Shown here piece after piece: positions 6,943 through 14,622 of a DNA stretch of 20,584 nt. The notes under the pieces were generated by a model, which was not told the DNA's origin, searched no databases, and saw only the letters and a program-made list of their open reading frames with translations. The DNA is from HGM12713 sp045593725 (GTDB taxonomy: Bacteria; Bacillota; Clostridia; Oscillospirales; CAG-272): assembly GCA_045593725.1 (NCBI GenBank), contig JAZNXE010000022.1:1-20584 (forward strand), in the 5' to 3' direction. Each line of letters starts with the position of its first letter. Positions within the stretch are counted from its first letter, which is position 1. The position numbers and the translations under genes are program-made.

Positions 6943-7755
6943 ATGAGTTATTTTAAAAAGTTTACCGACCTGTGCGCGGGAATTGGCGCCTTTTGCGCTG
7001 CTTTGTTTTTTATAGTGAAATATATGAATTTTGACCCTGTTATCTCGGAGGATGCCCCGAAAAAGCTTGAGCAATTTCTTGAGCCAACCCTAAGGAGCGA
7101 CTATACTATGCTTCTGCCCTTGATATTAATACTCTCTCTTTCAGCGGTCTTGGGCTGTGTTTTGAGAAAATTTCCCTTTATCTGCTTTGCTTTCTCCACA
7201 GTCCCCTCGCTGTACGTATCCTTTATGTTTGAAAAAGGCGTACTTTACGAGCTGATAGGCATTACGGTTATCGTGTGCGCTCTACACGTGGTAGGAAATC
7301 TTGCCGAATGCGCCATTCGGGATAAGGAGGACGGGAAACACAGACTGTCCGCCGCGGCTAAAATATCCTCGCTTATGGGCGCAATGCTCTGCTTCTTCGT
7401 CCTTAGGCTCTCAAAGACAACTGCGCCCGAGGACACAAAAGGACTGACTCTTTTTGAAAAGGATATCCTGCTTGATTTCAAGCCCCTTGACGCTGAAATA
7501 ATATCTACTCTTTTCTGGATGTTCGCTATTCTGTTAGTCATAAGTCTTTTGCTGTATAACGTATATTTCATAGACGCAATCCTTTCGATAGTTCCCGCAG
7601 TATATGCCGTACACGCTATGCTCTCGGACAATCTTGGCGCCGCCCCATCTATCTTCTTGGTAATGGCGGCGATATGCACCGTCAGCCACCTGATGCTTAT
7701 GGTGTTTGAAAACAACCTTTCAAGAAAAGAGCAGCTTGAGCTTTCAAAGAACTAA
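6943..7755 (+). CDS. Polytopic membrane protein of unknown function
   Basis: A 270-aa protein with about eight membrane segments (approximately 8-27, 55-74, 77-95, 101-125, 139-156, 187-205, 207-226 and 235-255). Two hydrophilic stretches near 28-52 and 157-183 probably face the same side. The start MSYFKKF follows a very good AAAGGAGG site. I recognise no motif or family. It has its own strong promoter and ends in a terminator shared with jag, so it is a single-gene unit inserted between galK and the yidC cluster. In many Firmicutes mnmE would follow jag at this place. Confidence 0.78.
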   Translation: MSYFKKFTDLCAGIGAFCAALFFIVKYMNFDPVISEDAPKKLEQFLEPTLRSDYTMLLPLILILSLSAVLGCVLRKFPFICFAFSTVPSLYVSFMFEKGVLYELIGITVIVCALHVVGNLAECAIRDKEDGKHRLSAAAKISSLMGAMLCFFVLRLSKTTAPEDTKGLTLFEKDILLDFKPLDAEIISTLFWMFAILLVISLLLYNVYFIDAILSIVPAVYAVHAMLSDNLGAAPSIFLVMAAICTVSHLMLMVFENNLSRKEQLELSKN

Positions 7756-7779
7756 AAAAGAGCCTTGCGGCTCTTTTTT
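7754..7779. terminator. Bidirectional terminator after the 8-TM gene and jag
   Basis: The stem GAGCC/GGCTC (7760-7764 and 7769-7773), extended by six A-T pairs, is bounded by A and T tracts on both sides. It separates the convergent stops at 7755 and 7782. Confidence 0.9.
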
Positions 7780-7781
7780 AT

Positions 7782-8444
7782 TTATGCCTTATCTCCATCA
7801 AGGAAAATGACTATCTTTCTGTTGTTCTCAGAACCGATAGAGTTGGTGGATACACCCTCTATGTTCTGTATCTCAGAGTGGATTATCCTTCTCTCATAGG
7901 GGTTCATAGGCTCGAGCATTACGCTCTTCTTATACTTGAGCACCTTTGCCGCCATCTTTCTCGCCAGCGCGCGGAGCGTTTCCTCTCTCTTTGCGCGGTA
8001 GCCCTCAACATCTACGCTTATCTTAACGTATTCCTCCTTCTTGCCGTTTACTCGCTTATTAGCCGCGAGATTTGCAAGATACTGCAAGGAATCAAGGGTT
8101 TCACCGTGGTGACCTATAAGAATTGCCGCACTCTCACCGTTTATAGCTATTATGTGCTCACCGTTCTCGCCGTCGGTCATAGTAACCTGTGCGTCAAGCT
8201 CCATATCGGAAACAAGCCTTTCAATGAAGGCAAGTGCTTCCGCTCCCTTCCCCTCGGTGTAGCTTGCGCTTATTTTAGCATCGGTAGCTCCTATACCGAG
8301 GAAGCCCTTCTTAGCATCCTCAATAACAGTATATTCTATCTTTTCGGCGGAAGGAGCGCCAAGCTCCTCCACTGCCTTGGCAACAGCCTCTTCAATGCTC
8401 TTGCCGCTTACTATAATCTCTTTTTTCACTTTATTTTTCTCCAT
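7782..8444 (-). CDS. jag: RNA-binding protein Jag/KhpB (SpoIIIJ-associated)
   Basis: A 220-aa RNA-binding protein that in other Firmicutes (as KhpB/EloR) acts with KhpA in cell elongation and division. Domains in order: Jag-N (about 8-62, with KKGFLGIG at 45-52), a KH domain with GHHG loop (111-114) and an R3H domain with the ERRIIHSEIQ motif (Arg185, Arg186, His189). The first loop position of the KH motif is usually a basic GKxG; here both middle residues are His. It starts 6 bases after the yidC stop and has only a weak Shine-Dalgarno, so translation is probably coupled to yidC. It is the last gene of the rpmH-rnpA-yidD-yidC-jag unit. Confidence 0.94.
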   Translation of the reverse strand: MEKNKVKKEIIVSGKSIEEAVAKAVEELGAPSAEKIEYTVIEDAKKGFLGIGATDAKISASYTEGKGAEALAFIERLVSDMELDAQVTMTDGENGEHIIAINGESAAILIGHHGETLDSLQYLANLAANKRVNGKKEEYVKISVDVEGYRAKREETLRALARKMAAKVLKYKKSVMLEPMNPYERRIIHSEIQNIEGVSTNSIGSENNRKIVIFLDGDKA

Positions 8445-8450
8445 TTGTCT

Positions 8451-9641
8451 TTATTGATTTTCGTCAGACTTTTCTTCTTCGCCCTCACTGCTCTGGGGCT
8501 TACGCTCGTCCTCTTTAATAGGTGCGGCTGAAAGGATCCCCTTCTTACCCATTGTATGCTTTTTGGCTTCCGCCTCGGCAGCCTCCTGTGCCTCAAGGGC
8601 TTCTCTGTGCTTTCTTGCGGCCTCTGCGGTATCCTCAAAATCCTCGTCGTCTATGTGATGGAGGGAACGCACTACCTTGCCTGACTTCTTAACAGAAGTA
8701 TTCTTCTCAATGCGTGCGCCCACTTCCTTTTCTGCCGCCTTGTAATCCTCCTCGGTAAACTTGGGAAGGGGCATAGCGCAGTAAAGGATAGCCTGCTTTG
8801 CTACTCCGAGGAAGCTCTTGAATATCCAGTAAACACCAAGTGCCGCGGGAACTCCGAAGGAAATGAACACGCTGAGCAGGGGCATCATTATATCCATCAT
8901 CTTGTTGGAGCATCCTGTCTGAGCCTGCTGGGCATCGTTTACAGGCTGATAGGAGAGCTTTCTCGTCATCTTCATGCTAAAGAAGTATGCCAAGAAGGTT
9001 ATTATGGGAACGAGAAGTATGAGCCATCCCGACACAGTCCTGATAGCATCGAGATTCATACACTCCATAGGAGATACCGAAAGGTCAAGAACGCCGAAAA
9101 TATCAAGATTAGGAACGCTGTCATATACCTCTTTTGTAAATCCGAGTCCCTCAAAAGCCTTAAAGTAGCTGTAATCGTGAGCTCTTATCTGGCTGAGAAG
9201 GCCCATGGTTCCTCTGCTGATATCCGCACCGAGGTGGTTAGAGATAGCATTTATAGCGTCGGTGCCCAGACCGCATATATATCTGAGCGGGTCGATAACA
9301 ATATTATAAAGGGCTATGAGAAGCGGGAACTGTATAAGAAGAGGCAGACAACCGCTCATAGGGTTGTAGCCCTCCTTCTGGTAAAGCTCCTGTATCTCCT
9401 GAGCCATTTTTTGCTGAGTTGGTTTGTCATCTCTGCCCGCGTACTTTTTGCGTATTGCCATTTCCTTGGGGCGAAGACGAGCCTGTTTTATTGAGTTTTT
9501 TTGCTGCTTGATGCCGAAAGGCAATAGGAGTATCTCAACTATTATCGCGAATATCAGAATAGCGAACAGATAGTTTCCGCCTACGATATTACTGCAAAGC
9601 TTGAGTACCCAACCCAACGGCTTGTTGATTATGTCCATCAT
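8451..9641 (-). CDS. yidC: Membrane protein insertase YidC/OxaA family
   Basis: A 396-aa insertase that helps integrate proteins into the cytoplasmic membrane. After a short N-terminus without lipobox come TM1 (about 22-42), a charged hairpin (45-90, IKQQKNSIKQARLRPKE), TM2 (GCLPLLIQFPLLIALYNIV, 97-115), an extended loop (120-200), TM3 (206-223), TM4-5 (249-288, PAALGVYWIFKSF) and a roughly 95-residue charged tail rich in Glu and Lys. Aligning NYLFAILIFAIIVEILLLP with SpoIIIJ NYGLSIILVTILIRLLILP puts Glu36 where the essential groove Arg normally is. Two ATGs (9641 and 9638) follow AGGAG; the first has better spacing. The gene lies 3 bases after yidD. Confidence 0.95.
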   Translation of the reverse strand: MMDIINKPLGWVLKLCSNIVGGNYLFAILIFAIIVEILLLPFGIKQQKNSIKQARLRPKEMAIRKKYAGRDDKPTQQKMAQEIQELYQKEGYNPMSGCLPLLIQFPLLIALYNIVIDPLRYICGLGTDAINAISNHLGADISRGTMGLLSQIRAHDYSYFKAFEGLGFTKEVYDSVPNLDIFGVLDLSVSPMECMNLDAIRTVSGWLILLVPIITFLAYFFSMKMTRKLSYQPVNDAQQAQTGCSNKMMDIMMPLLSVFISFGVPAALGVYWIFKSFLGVAKQAILYCAMPLPKFTEEDYKAAEKEVGARIEKNTSVKKSGKVVRSLHHIDDEDFEDTAEAARKHREALEAQEAAEAEAKKHTMGKKGILSAAPIKEDERKPQSSEGEEEKSDENQ

Positions 9642-9644
9642 TTT

Positions 9645-9950
9645 TTAATTCTCCTCTCTGTTGGACGGAGTAGCGTCATTGTCGTCTTTATCATTCTCTA
9701 TATCCCTTTGATATTTCGGGATTTTTTTGTGCCTTTTTTCGGGAACTGGGTCATACCCTCCCGCGCAGAACGGATTGCAGCGCAATATGCGCCTCCCCGT
9801 CAGCCAAAAACCCACGAAAAAGCCACGTTTCATAAACGCTTCAAGAGCGTAGGCAGAGCACGTAGGTGTAAACCTGCATGTGGGATTTCGTTTCAGAGGT
9901 GATACAAATTTCTGGTAAAAGCGTATCAGCCACGCGCAAACATACTTCAT
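9645..9950 (-). CDS. yidD: Membrane protein insertion efficiency factor YidD
   Basis: A 101-aa protein of the YidD (DUF37/haemolytic) family, a small membrane-associated factor that supports YidC-dependent insertion. The family pattern is clear: LIRFYQKFVSPL at 8-19, CRFTPTCSAYALEAF at 25-39, then GFWLTGRRILRCNPF and GGYDPVP to residue 70. The tail is hydrophilic and slightly long. The ATG at 9950 directly abuts the rnpA stop (9951-9953), as expected in this conserved operon. Confidence 0.95.
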   Translation of the reverse strand: MKYVCAWLIRFYQKFVSPLKRNPTCRFTPTCSAYALEAFMKRGFFVGFWLTGRRILRCNPFCAGGYDPVPEKRHKKIPKYQRDIENDKDDNDATPSNREEN

Positions 9951-10361
9951 TTAATTTTCCTTGTCACAGACGTCGCACCGAGGCTCGTCCGTATGAGAAA
10001 GCATTCCAAGCGTTGAAAAGGCATATCTAAGCTCAAGAGCAACGTCGGTGCTTTTTTTGCTAAGCAACGCTCCCCTTGCGCTTATAACGATAAGATTACC
10101 CGTCTTAAGCTCTGTCTTTACAGTATCGTAAGCCGCGCGCATAACACGCTTCGCTCGGTTTCGCGCCACCGCTCCCCCAAGCTTTTTCGATACCGAAAGT
10201 CCAAGCCTGTTGATTCGCTTCTTTTCGGGGTTTGCCTTTGCCAGTCTGTCCGCCGCCAAATCCCGCAGCGCGTAAACCGCTACAAGCTTTCCCACGTAGC
10301 TCTTGCCCTTACGGTAAGTCTTGTTATAAAGATGATTTTCTCTTATCGCAATGCTTTTCAT
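9951..10361 (-). CDS. rnpA: Ribonuclease P protein component
   Basis: A 136-aa basic protein that assists the RNase P RNA in maturing the 5' ends of tRNAs. The N-terminus (AIRENHLYNKTYRKGK) and the signature GLSVSKKLGGAVARNRAKRVMRAAY (54-78, with RNR at 67-69) are diagnostic. An acidic/Cys-containing extension (CDVCDKEN) ends the protein and makes it slightly longer than the usual 110-120 aa. The ATG at 10361 follows AAGGGATG-type spacing. The gap to rpmH is 143 bases and holds a perfect hairpin. Confidence 0.94.
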   Translation of the reverse strand: MKSIAIRENHLYNKTYRKGKSYVGKLVAVYALRDLAADRLAKANPEKKRINRLGLSVSKKLGGAVARNRAKRVMRAAYDTVKTELKTGNLIVISARGALLSKKSTDVALELRYAFSTLGMLSHTDEPRCDVCDKEN

Positions 10362-10431
10362 CCCTTGCCTTCTCTTTCCTTACAGAATGTCGGCATTTCT
10401 TCGCCTCAAACCAAAAACCCCGATGCTCACA

Positions 10432-10451
10432 AAAAGCAGACATCTGCTTTT
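10432..10451. other. Perfect hairpin between rpmH and rnpA
   Basis: AAAAGCAGA (10432-10440), loop CA and TCTGCTTTT (10443-10451) form a perfect 9-bp stem, flanked by CCCC and GGGGG that could extend it through an internal loop. In the direction of rpmH to rnpA transcription the right arm ends in TTTT, so it may partly terminate or be a processing site between the very abundant L34 message and rnpA. Confidence 0.6.
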
Positions 10452-10504
10452 GGGGGTCACCGGCGGTTTTATGTGTCAGGCAATCGAACATCAGTCCGAC
10501 AAAA

Positions 10505-10639
10505 TCAATAGGTCAATCTTTTTCTGCCCTTAGCGCGTCTTCTCTTCAATACGTTTCTGCCGTCAGCAGTTGCCATTCTCTTTCTGAAGCCGTGCTCTTT
10601 CTTTCTCTGACGCTTTTTGGGTTGATAAGTTCTGAGCAT
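10505..10639 (-). CDS. rpmH: 50S ribosomal protein L34
   Basis: A 44-aa protein too short for most gene finders. The translation begins MLRTYQPKKRQRKKEHGFRK and ends RRRAKGRKRLTY, matching the whole L34 family end to end at the normal length. The ATG at 10639 follows AAGGAGGTG. It is the first gene of the rpmH-rnpA-yidD-yidC-jag unit, with a promoter at 10753-10781 and a leader of about 110 bases. In most bacteria dnaA lies upstream; here the neighbour is a divergent holA. Confidence 0.96.
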   Translation of the reverse strand: MLRTYQPKKRQRKKEHGFRKRMATADGRNVLKRRRAKGRKRLTY

Positions 10640-10666
10640 TTACCTGCACCTCCTTAATTTTGTTTT

Positions 10667-10701
10667 AATTCCGGATCGTGTCTGTCCGGAATTATCCGGA
10701 A
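10667..10701 (-). promoter_or_regulatory. Structured rpmH leader with alternative stems
   Basis: AATTCCGGA (10667-10675) can pair perfectly with TCCGGAATT (10685-10693), and also with a third copy TCCGGAA (10695-10701). The two pairings exclude each other. The structure sits between the promoter and the Shine-Dalgarno of rpmH and has no T-run after it, so it is not a plain terminator. Confidence 0.45.
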
Positions 10702-10752
10702 GCGTGTTGCTGTTACAGCCAAAATAACGCTTTTCACACAATGACATCTTAT

Positions 10753-10781
10753 ATTTAACCACAATTTGCTTCATTTGTCAA
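10753..10781 (-). promoter_or_regulatory. rpmH operon promoter
   Basis: On the minus strand TTGACA (10781-10776), a 17-base spacer and TTAAAT (10758-10753). The -35 is perfect and the -10 has four of six matches; a one-base shift gives TAAATA. Confidence 0.65.
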
Positions 10782-10840
10782 GATGTTTTTTTAATCTTTA
10801 TTAAACTTTTTTTAGTTTGACTAAAATATGTGAAAAATTA

Positions 10841-10869
10841 TTGCGCGGTTTAGCTTTTTGTGATAAAAT
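10841..10869 (+). promoter_or_regulatory. holA promoter
   Basis: TTGCGC (10841-10846), 17 bases, then TAAAAT (10864-10869) preceded by TGA, an extended -10. It lies 27 bases upstream of the holA ATG. A short inverted repeat TTTTAG/CTAAAA (10810-10815 and 10821-10826) sits just before it. Confidence 0.65.
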
Positions 10870-10896
10870 ATAAGAAGTAAGAAAAGGCGGTGCGTT

Positions 10897-11931
10897 ATGG
10901 ATATAATAAAGGAAGACGTTTTCAGAAAGCAACTGAAAAAAGGGCTCTCGGGAGGATACCTCTTTTTTGGCGAGGAGGACTATCTCAAGAGCTTTTCTCT
11001 GCGCGCCGCGCGAGAAGCCGTGTGCTCTGACGAAACCTTTTCGGTATTTAACGACGTGCGTATTGACCCTATGGACTATTCGGCGTCGGCGTTGGTGAAC
11101 GCTCTTATGCCGCCTCCTATGATGTGTGATCAAAAAATAGTTACCCTTAGCGGCATTTCTATTTCGGATATGAAGCAGGGGGAGCTTGAGGAGCTATACG
11201 ACGCCCTTAGCACTCTTTCGGAGTACGACTATAACGTGCTTATAATATCCGTGCCCTCAGGGCTTATAGACACAGGAAATCTACCAAAAAAGCCCTCTCC
11301 TGTCCTTACCGAGCTTTCAAAATATCTCACCCCCGTGCAGTTTGACCCTATATCGGGAGCAAGGCTCACAGGCTGGATAGGAAAGCATTTCGAGCATCAC
11401 GGTGTCACCGCCCCGCCAAGCGTATGTAATCTGCTTATTGAGCGTTGCGGAAGGTCTATGTTTATCCTCTCATCCGAAGCGGAAAAGATATCCTATTACG
11501 TACTCTCTCAAGGAAGGAATACCGTAAGCACCGATGATATTGAAAATATATCCGCCACAGTAATAGACTCCGACGCTTACGCCCTTACCAACGCCATACT
11601 CGACGGAAAATACAGCGAGGCGATAGATGCCCTTAACGTTATGAGATTCAAGCGTGTAGAGCCCGTAATAGTTCTCTCGGAGATATCAAGGACGGTATGC
11701 GACCTGCTTTCCGTCAAGCTTCTTTCGGGAGAAGGGCTTTCTCCTGCGGAAATATCCTCAACCCTCAATCTGAGGAGCGAATACAGGGCAAAGCTATACG
11801 CTCAGGCAGCGTCATCAAAATCCGAGCAGAGGCTCAAGCGCGCTCTTCTGCTCTGCTCCGAGGCAGACCTCGCGTTGAAGCTCTCTCCTCAAGGCTACAC
11901 TGCCATAGAACGGCTGATTTGTTATTTATAA
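10897..11931 (+). CDS. holA: DNA polymerase III subunit delta
   Basis: A 344-aa clamp-loader subunit that opens the sliding clamp at primer-template junctions. The N-terminus GGYLFFGEEDYLKSFSLRAARE (19-40) fits the delta domain I pattern, followed by a strand-helix core (IVTLSGISISDM near 85), the mid-domain segment (GARLTGWIGKHFEHHG near 165) and the helical collar domain at the C-terminus (RSEYRAKLYAQA, then LLLCSEADLALK). Delta has an AAA+ fold without a working Walker site, as expected. The length is normal. The ATG at 10897 follows a fair AAGGCGG site. It is a single-gene unit, divergent from rpmH, and lacks the frequent neighbour rpsT. Confidence 0.9.
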   Translation: MDIIKEDVFRKQLKKGLSGGYLFFGEEDYLKSFSLRAAREAVCSDETFSVFNDVRIDPMDYSASALVNALMPPPMMCDQKIVTLSGISISDMKQGELEELYDALSTLSEYDYNVLIISVPSGLIDTGNLPKKPSPVLTELSKYLTPVQFDPISGARLTGWIGKHFEHHGVTAPPSVCNLLIERCGRSMFILSSEAEKISYYVLSQGRNTVSTDDIENISATVIDSDAYALTNAILDGKYSEAIDALNVMRFKRVEPVIVLSEISRTVCDLLSVKLLSGEGLSPAEISSTLNLRSEYRAKLYAQAASSKSEQRLKRALLLCSEADLALKLSPQGYTAIERLICYL

Positions 11932-11939
11932 CAGAAAAC

Positions 11940-11984
11940 AAGGCTGATTTGCTAACTACGCAAACCAGCCTTTTGATTTTTTAT
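11940..11984. terminator. Terminator between holA and pfkA
   Basis: AAGGCTG-A-TTTGC (11940-11952) pairs with GCAAA-C-CAGCCTT (11960-11972), a 12-bp stem with one mismatch, followed by TTTTGATTTTTTATTTTT. It follows the holA stop and, read the other way, also follows pfkA. Confidence 0.85.
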
Positions 11985-11986
11985 TT

Positions 11987-13075
11987 TTAGAGGGCGATAT
12001 CTCTTGCTATCTTGTAAAGCTCACGAATTTCTTCGGTGCGCTTATTACATATAGCCTTCATAAGGGCGATATCCTCCTCGCTGTACCTGTCAAGGTCGCC
12101 TTCCTTAAGCTTGTTTTTGTACATTCTGTCGGTGGTTAACGCAAATACGATATCCATAGGAACGTACTTTCCGTCCTCCTCTATTACTACCAGATTGCTG
12201 TGTCCCTCAAGAAGCAGCTCAACTGCCTTAACTCCCATTCTGGACGCGGTCAAACGGTCACGAAGCGTGGGATTTCCCCCTCTTACCATATGCGCAAGAC
12301 GGGCGAATCTGGTTTCAATTCCCAACTCCCTTTCACACTTTGCGGCGAAATATTCTCCGTAGGGTATCTTGTTGCCGTTTTCGTCAATATGGAACACTCC
12401 CTCGCTGACAACGACTATCATACCTCTCTTGCCCGCTTCTCTTGCTCTCTTTATCCTGTCAAGAGCCTCTGCCTCGTCAAAATCCACCTCGGGAATGGCA
12501 ACAGCGATAGCGCCTGATGCAATAGCGGTTCTGAGAGCTATATCTCCGCAGTGTCTTCCCATCACCTCAACCACGTTACAGCGAGCGTGAGATTCGCAGG
12601 TATCCATAAATTTATCCAGAGCGTCCAGAACCGTGTTCATCGCGGTGTCAAAGCCAACGGTATAATCGGTGGCGGTAATATCGTTGTCGATAGTACCCGT
12701 AACACCAATAGTAGGAATACCGTGAAGACTAAGGTCTGTCGCGCCTCTGAAGGTTCCGTCACCGCCGATAGCGACGATAGCGTCTATGCTATGCTTTTTG
12801 CAGGTAGCGATAGCCTTCTGCATTCCCGCCTCGGTAGCAAATTCAGGGCAACGGTCGGAATATATGAAAGTGCCTCCCCTTGATATGATACCGTTTACGC
12901 TATCCATAGTCAAAGGAGCTATTTTATCGTTTATAAGTCCGCTGTATCCACCGAGAACAGCAACTATCTCAAGTCCCTGCTCGATTGCCTTATCGGTAAT
13001 TGCTCTTACTGCCGCGTTCATTCCGGGAGCATCGCCGCCCGATGTAAGAACGCCTATCTTTTTTATTTTTCTCAT
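11987..13075 (-). CDS. pfkA: ATP-dependent 6-phosphofructokinase
   Basis: A 362-aa glycolytic kinase converting fructose 6-phosphate to the 1,6-bisphosphate. The order is the ATP loop GVLTSGGDAPGMNAAVRA (8-25), GGDGTFRGA (104-112), GTIDNDI with catalytic Asp130, VEVMGRHCG (169-177) and the MVRGGNPTLRDRLTASRMG block (263-281). Gly at GGDG and at TGTIDND indicates ATP rather than pyrophosphate as phosphate donor. The usual Pro before GTIDND is Thr126. It is longer than E. coli PfkA because of its C-terminal region. The ATG at 13075 follows GGAAGGTG; a start further upstream would lie inside the promoter region. It is a single-gene unit. Confidence 0.93.
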   Translation of the reverse strand: MRKIKKIGVLTSGGDAPGMNAAVRAITDKAIEQGLEIVAVLGGYSGLINDKIAPLTMDSVNGIISRGGTFIYSDRCPEFATEAGMQKAIATCKKHSIDAIVAIGGDGTFRGATDLSLHGIPTIGVTGTIDNDITATDYTVGFDTAMNTVLDALDKFMDTCESHARCNVVEVMGRHCGDIALRTAIASGAIAVAIPEVDFDEAEALDRIKRAREAGKRGMIVVVSEGVFHIDENGNKIPYGEYFAAKCERELGIETRFARLAHMVRGGNPTLRDRLTASRMGVKAVELLLEGHSNLVVIEEDGKYVPMDIVFALTTDRMYKNKLKEGDLDRYSEEDIALMKAICNKRTEEIRELYKIARDIAL

Positions 13076-13142
13076 ATCATTCACCTTCCTATTGACGAAG
13101 ATGTTCGTCTGTAAAATGTCAAACTTTAGCCATATTGCCATT

Positions 13143-13171
13143 ATTGTACTACATATCCATCAAAAAATCAA
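13143..13171 (-). promoter_or_regulatory. pfkA promoter
   Basis: On the minus strand TTGATT (13171-13166), 17 bases and TACAAT (13148-13143). A small hairpin GACGAA/TTCGTC (13094-13099 and 13104-13109) lies in the leader, just upstream of the Shine-Dalgarno. Confidence 0.7.
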
Positions 13172-13196
13172 TAGGTATGTTAAAAAAATTTAACTT

Positions 13197-14465
13197 TTAT
13201 TTCTTCCCTTTGCTGTCAATATACTTTAATACCATATCATAGGCATTTGTGGCACTGACGGTACGTATAAATTCTCTGCTTCTGTTGGATGAAAGGGAGA
13301 GCTTTCTGAAATCCTCGCCGTCCTTAGTGCTTATTCCCAGATATACCGTTCCCACAGGTACTTCTTCTGTTCCTCCTCCCGGACCCGCAATGCCCGTAGC
13401 GGATATACCTATATCACTGCCCGTTCTCTCTCTGACTCCTCTTGCCATCTCCATCGCCACCTGCGACGATACCGCGGTATAACGCTCAAGTGTGTCAGCC
13501 TTTACGCCAAGAAGGCTTTGCTTGACCTCGTTGGTGTAGGTAACGCATCCGCCGAAAAATACGTCGGAGCATCCCGGGATATCGGTTATCCTTTTGGCTA
13601 TAAGCCCTCCAGTGCACGACTCCGCCGCAGACAGAGTAAGACCGCTTTCGTGAAGCCTTGCTACCAGCGCATTCTCTATGGTGTCAACGTCCACACCGTA
13701 AGCGAAGCTTCCGACCTCGCTATCAAGTATCTGCTTGACACATTTGCGGCACATAGCCAGAGCCTTTTCCTTACTGTCGCTTCTGGCGGTAACACGCAAA
13801 CGCACCTCTCCGTCCTGACAGTAGGGAGCTACGCTGGGATTTTGCGACTCTGTGAGAAGCTTATCCATCCTCTCGGCGAGAGCCGACTCTCCTATACCAA
13901 AGAAATGCACGTTTGTGCTGACAATAGCCGCGTCACACCTTTTCTCCAGATAGGGCATTACCTCCTCGTTAAACAAAGGCACCAGCTCCACTGGAGGTCC
14001 CGGCAGCATTATGACGGTTTTATCTCGGTCCTCAATGGCGAGAGCGGGGGCGGTTCCGTATCTGTTGGGGAACACCACAGCACCCTCGGGCATCATAGCC
14101 TGCTTCTCGTTGTTTTTGGTCATTACCCTTCCCGTCTTTGAGAAATAATCCCTGATAGCTATAAGCGACTTCTCGTCCATCTCCATAGGTCTGCCAAAAA
14201 ATCTCGCCACGGTCTCCTTGGTAAGGTCGTCCTTGGTAGGTCCAAGTCCTCCGCTCATCACCACTATATCAGCACGGTCAAGGCATTCCTTAAGCGCTTC
14301 GCAGAGCCTCTGGGGATTATCTCCCACAGCCACATGGCGGTAAACGCCTATCCCAAGCTCCGCAAGCCTTCGGGACAGAAAGGCGGCATTCGTATTAACT
14401 ATATCTCCCAGCAAAAGCTCTGTACCCACGCAGAGTATCTCTGCTCTTTTTGTTTTTTCAATCAT
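13197..14465 (-). CDS. cinA: CinA: competence/damage-inducible protein with NMN amidase domain
   Basis: A 422-aa two-domain protein. The N-terminal MoaB-like domain (about 5-175) has VGTELLLG (13-20), SGGLGPTKDDLT (71-82) and MLPGPPVEL (153-161); family members hydrolyse ADP-ribose. The C-terminal CinA domain (about 265-418) has the catalytic SAAESCTGGL (279-288) and ATGIAGPGGGTEEVPVGTV (356-374) of nicotinamide-nucleotide amidase, which recycles pyridine nucleotides. Both domains look intact. The ATG at 14465 has GGAG at a good distance; an ATG four codons earlier (14477) has no ribosome binding site and contains that GGAG itself. No recA follows, unlike in some Firmicutes. No convincing promoter was found upstream. 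Confidence 0.93.
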   Translation of the reverse strand: MIEKTKRAEILCVGTELLLGDIVNTNAAFLSRRLAELGIGVYRHVAVGDNPQRLCEALKECLDRADIVVMSGGLGPTKDDLTKETVARFFGRPMEMDEKSLIAIRDYFSKTGRVMTKNNEKQAMMPEGAVVFPNRYGTAPALAIEDRDKTVIMLPGPPVELVPLFNEEVMPYLEKRCDAAIVSTNVHFFGIGESALAERMDKLLTESQNPSVAPYCQDGEVRLRVTARSDSKEKALAMCRKCVKQILDSEVGSFAYGVDVDTIENALVARLHESGLTLSAAESCTGGLIAKRITDIPGCSDVFFGGCVTYTNEVKQSLLGVKADTLERYTAVSSQVAMEMARGVRERTGSDIGISATGIAGPGGGTEEVPVGTVYLGISTKDGEDFRKLSLSSNRSREFIRTVSATNAYDMVLKYIDSKGKK

Positions 14466-14562
14466 AAGCGTCTCCATAGTTTTTTACCGTATTATTGTGC
14501 CAAAGATTTATTTAAATAAAATATTATATTGGTAAATTTTCTGTGAATTTTACGCCCGAACC

Positions 14563-14591
14563 TTCAAAAATTACGCTTTTGCTGTTAAAAT
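14563..14591 (+). promoter_or_regulatory. Promoter of the PflX-like gene
   Basis: TTCAAA (14563-14568), 17 bases, then TAAAAT (14586-14591) preceded by TGT, an extended -10. It lies 31 bases upstream of the ATG at 14623. Confidence 0.6.
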
Positions 14592-14622
14592 GTATTTAAC
14601 ATTGAGGTAAAGGAGGTTCAAA

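Noticed and set aside
10640..10896. rpmH-holA gap as a replication origin
   Set aside because: No TTATNCACA-type boxes were found on either strand. The AT-rich parts are explained by two divergent promoters.
13094..13109. GACGAA/TTCGTC hairpin in the pfkA leader as a riboswitch
   Set aside because: A single 6-bp hairpin with no further conserved structure is not enough to call a riboswitch.
13179..13194. GTTAAA/TTTAAC palindrome after cinA as a terminator
   Set aside because: The stem is only A-T pairs with a 4-base loop and is unlikely to terminate transcription. It is left as a possible weak site only.
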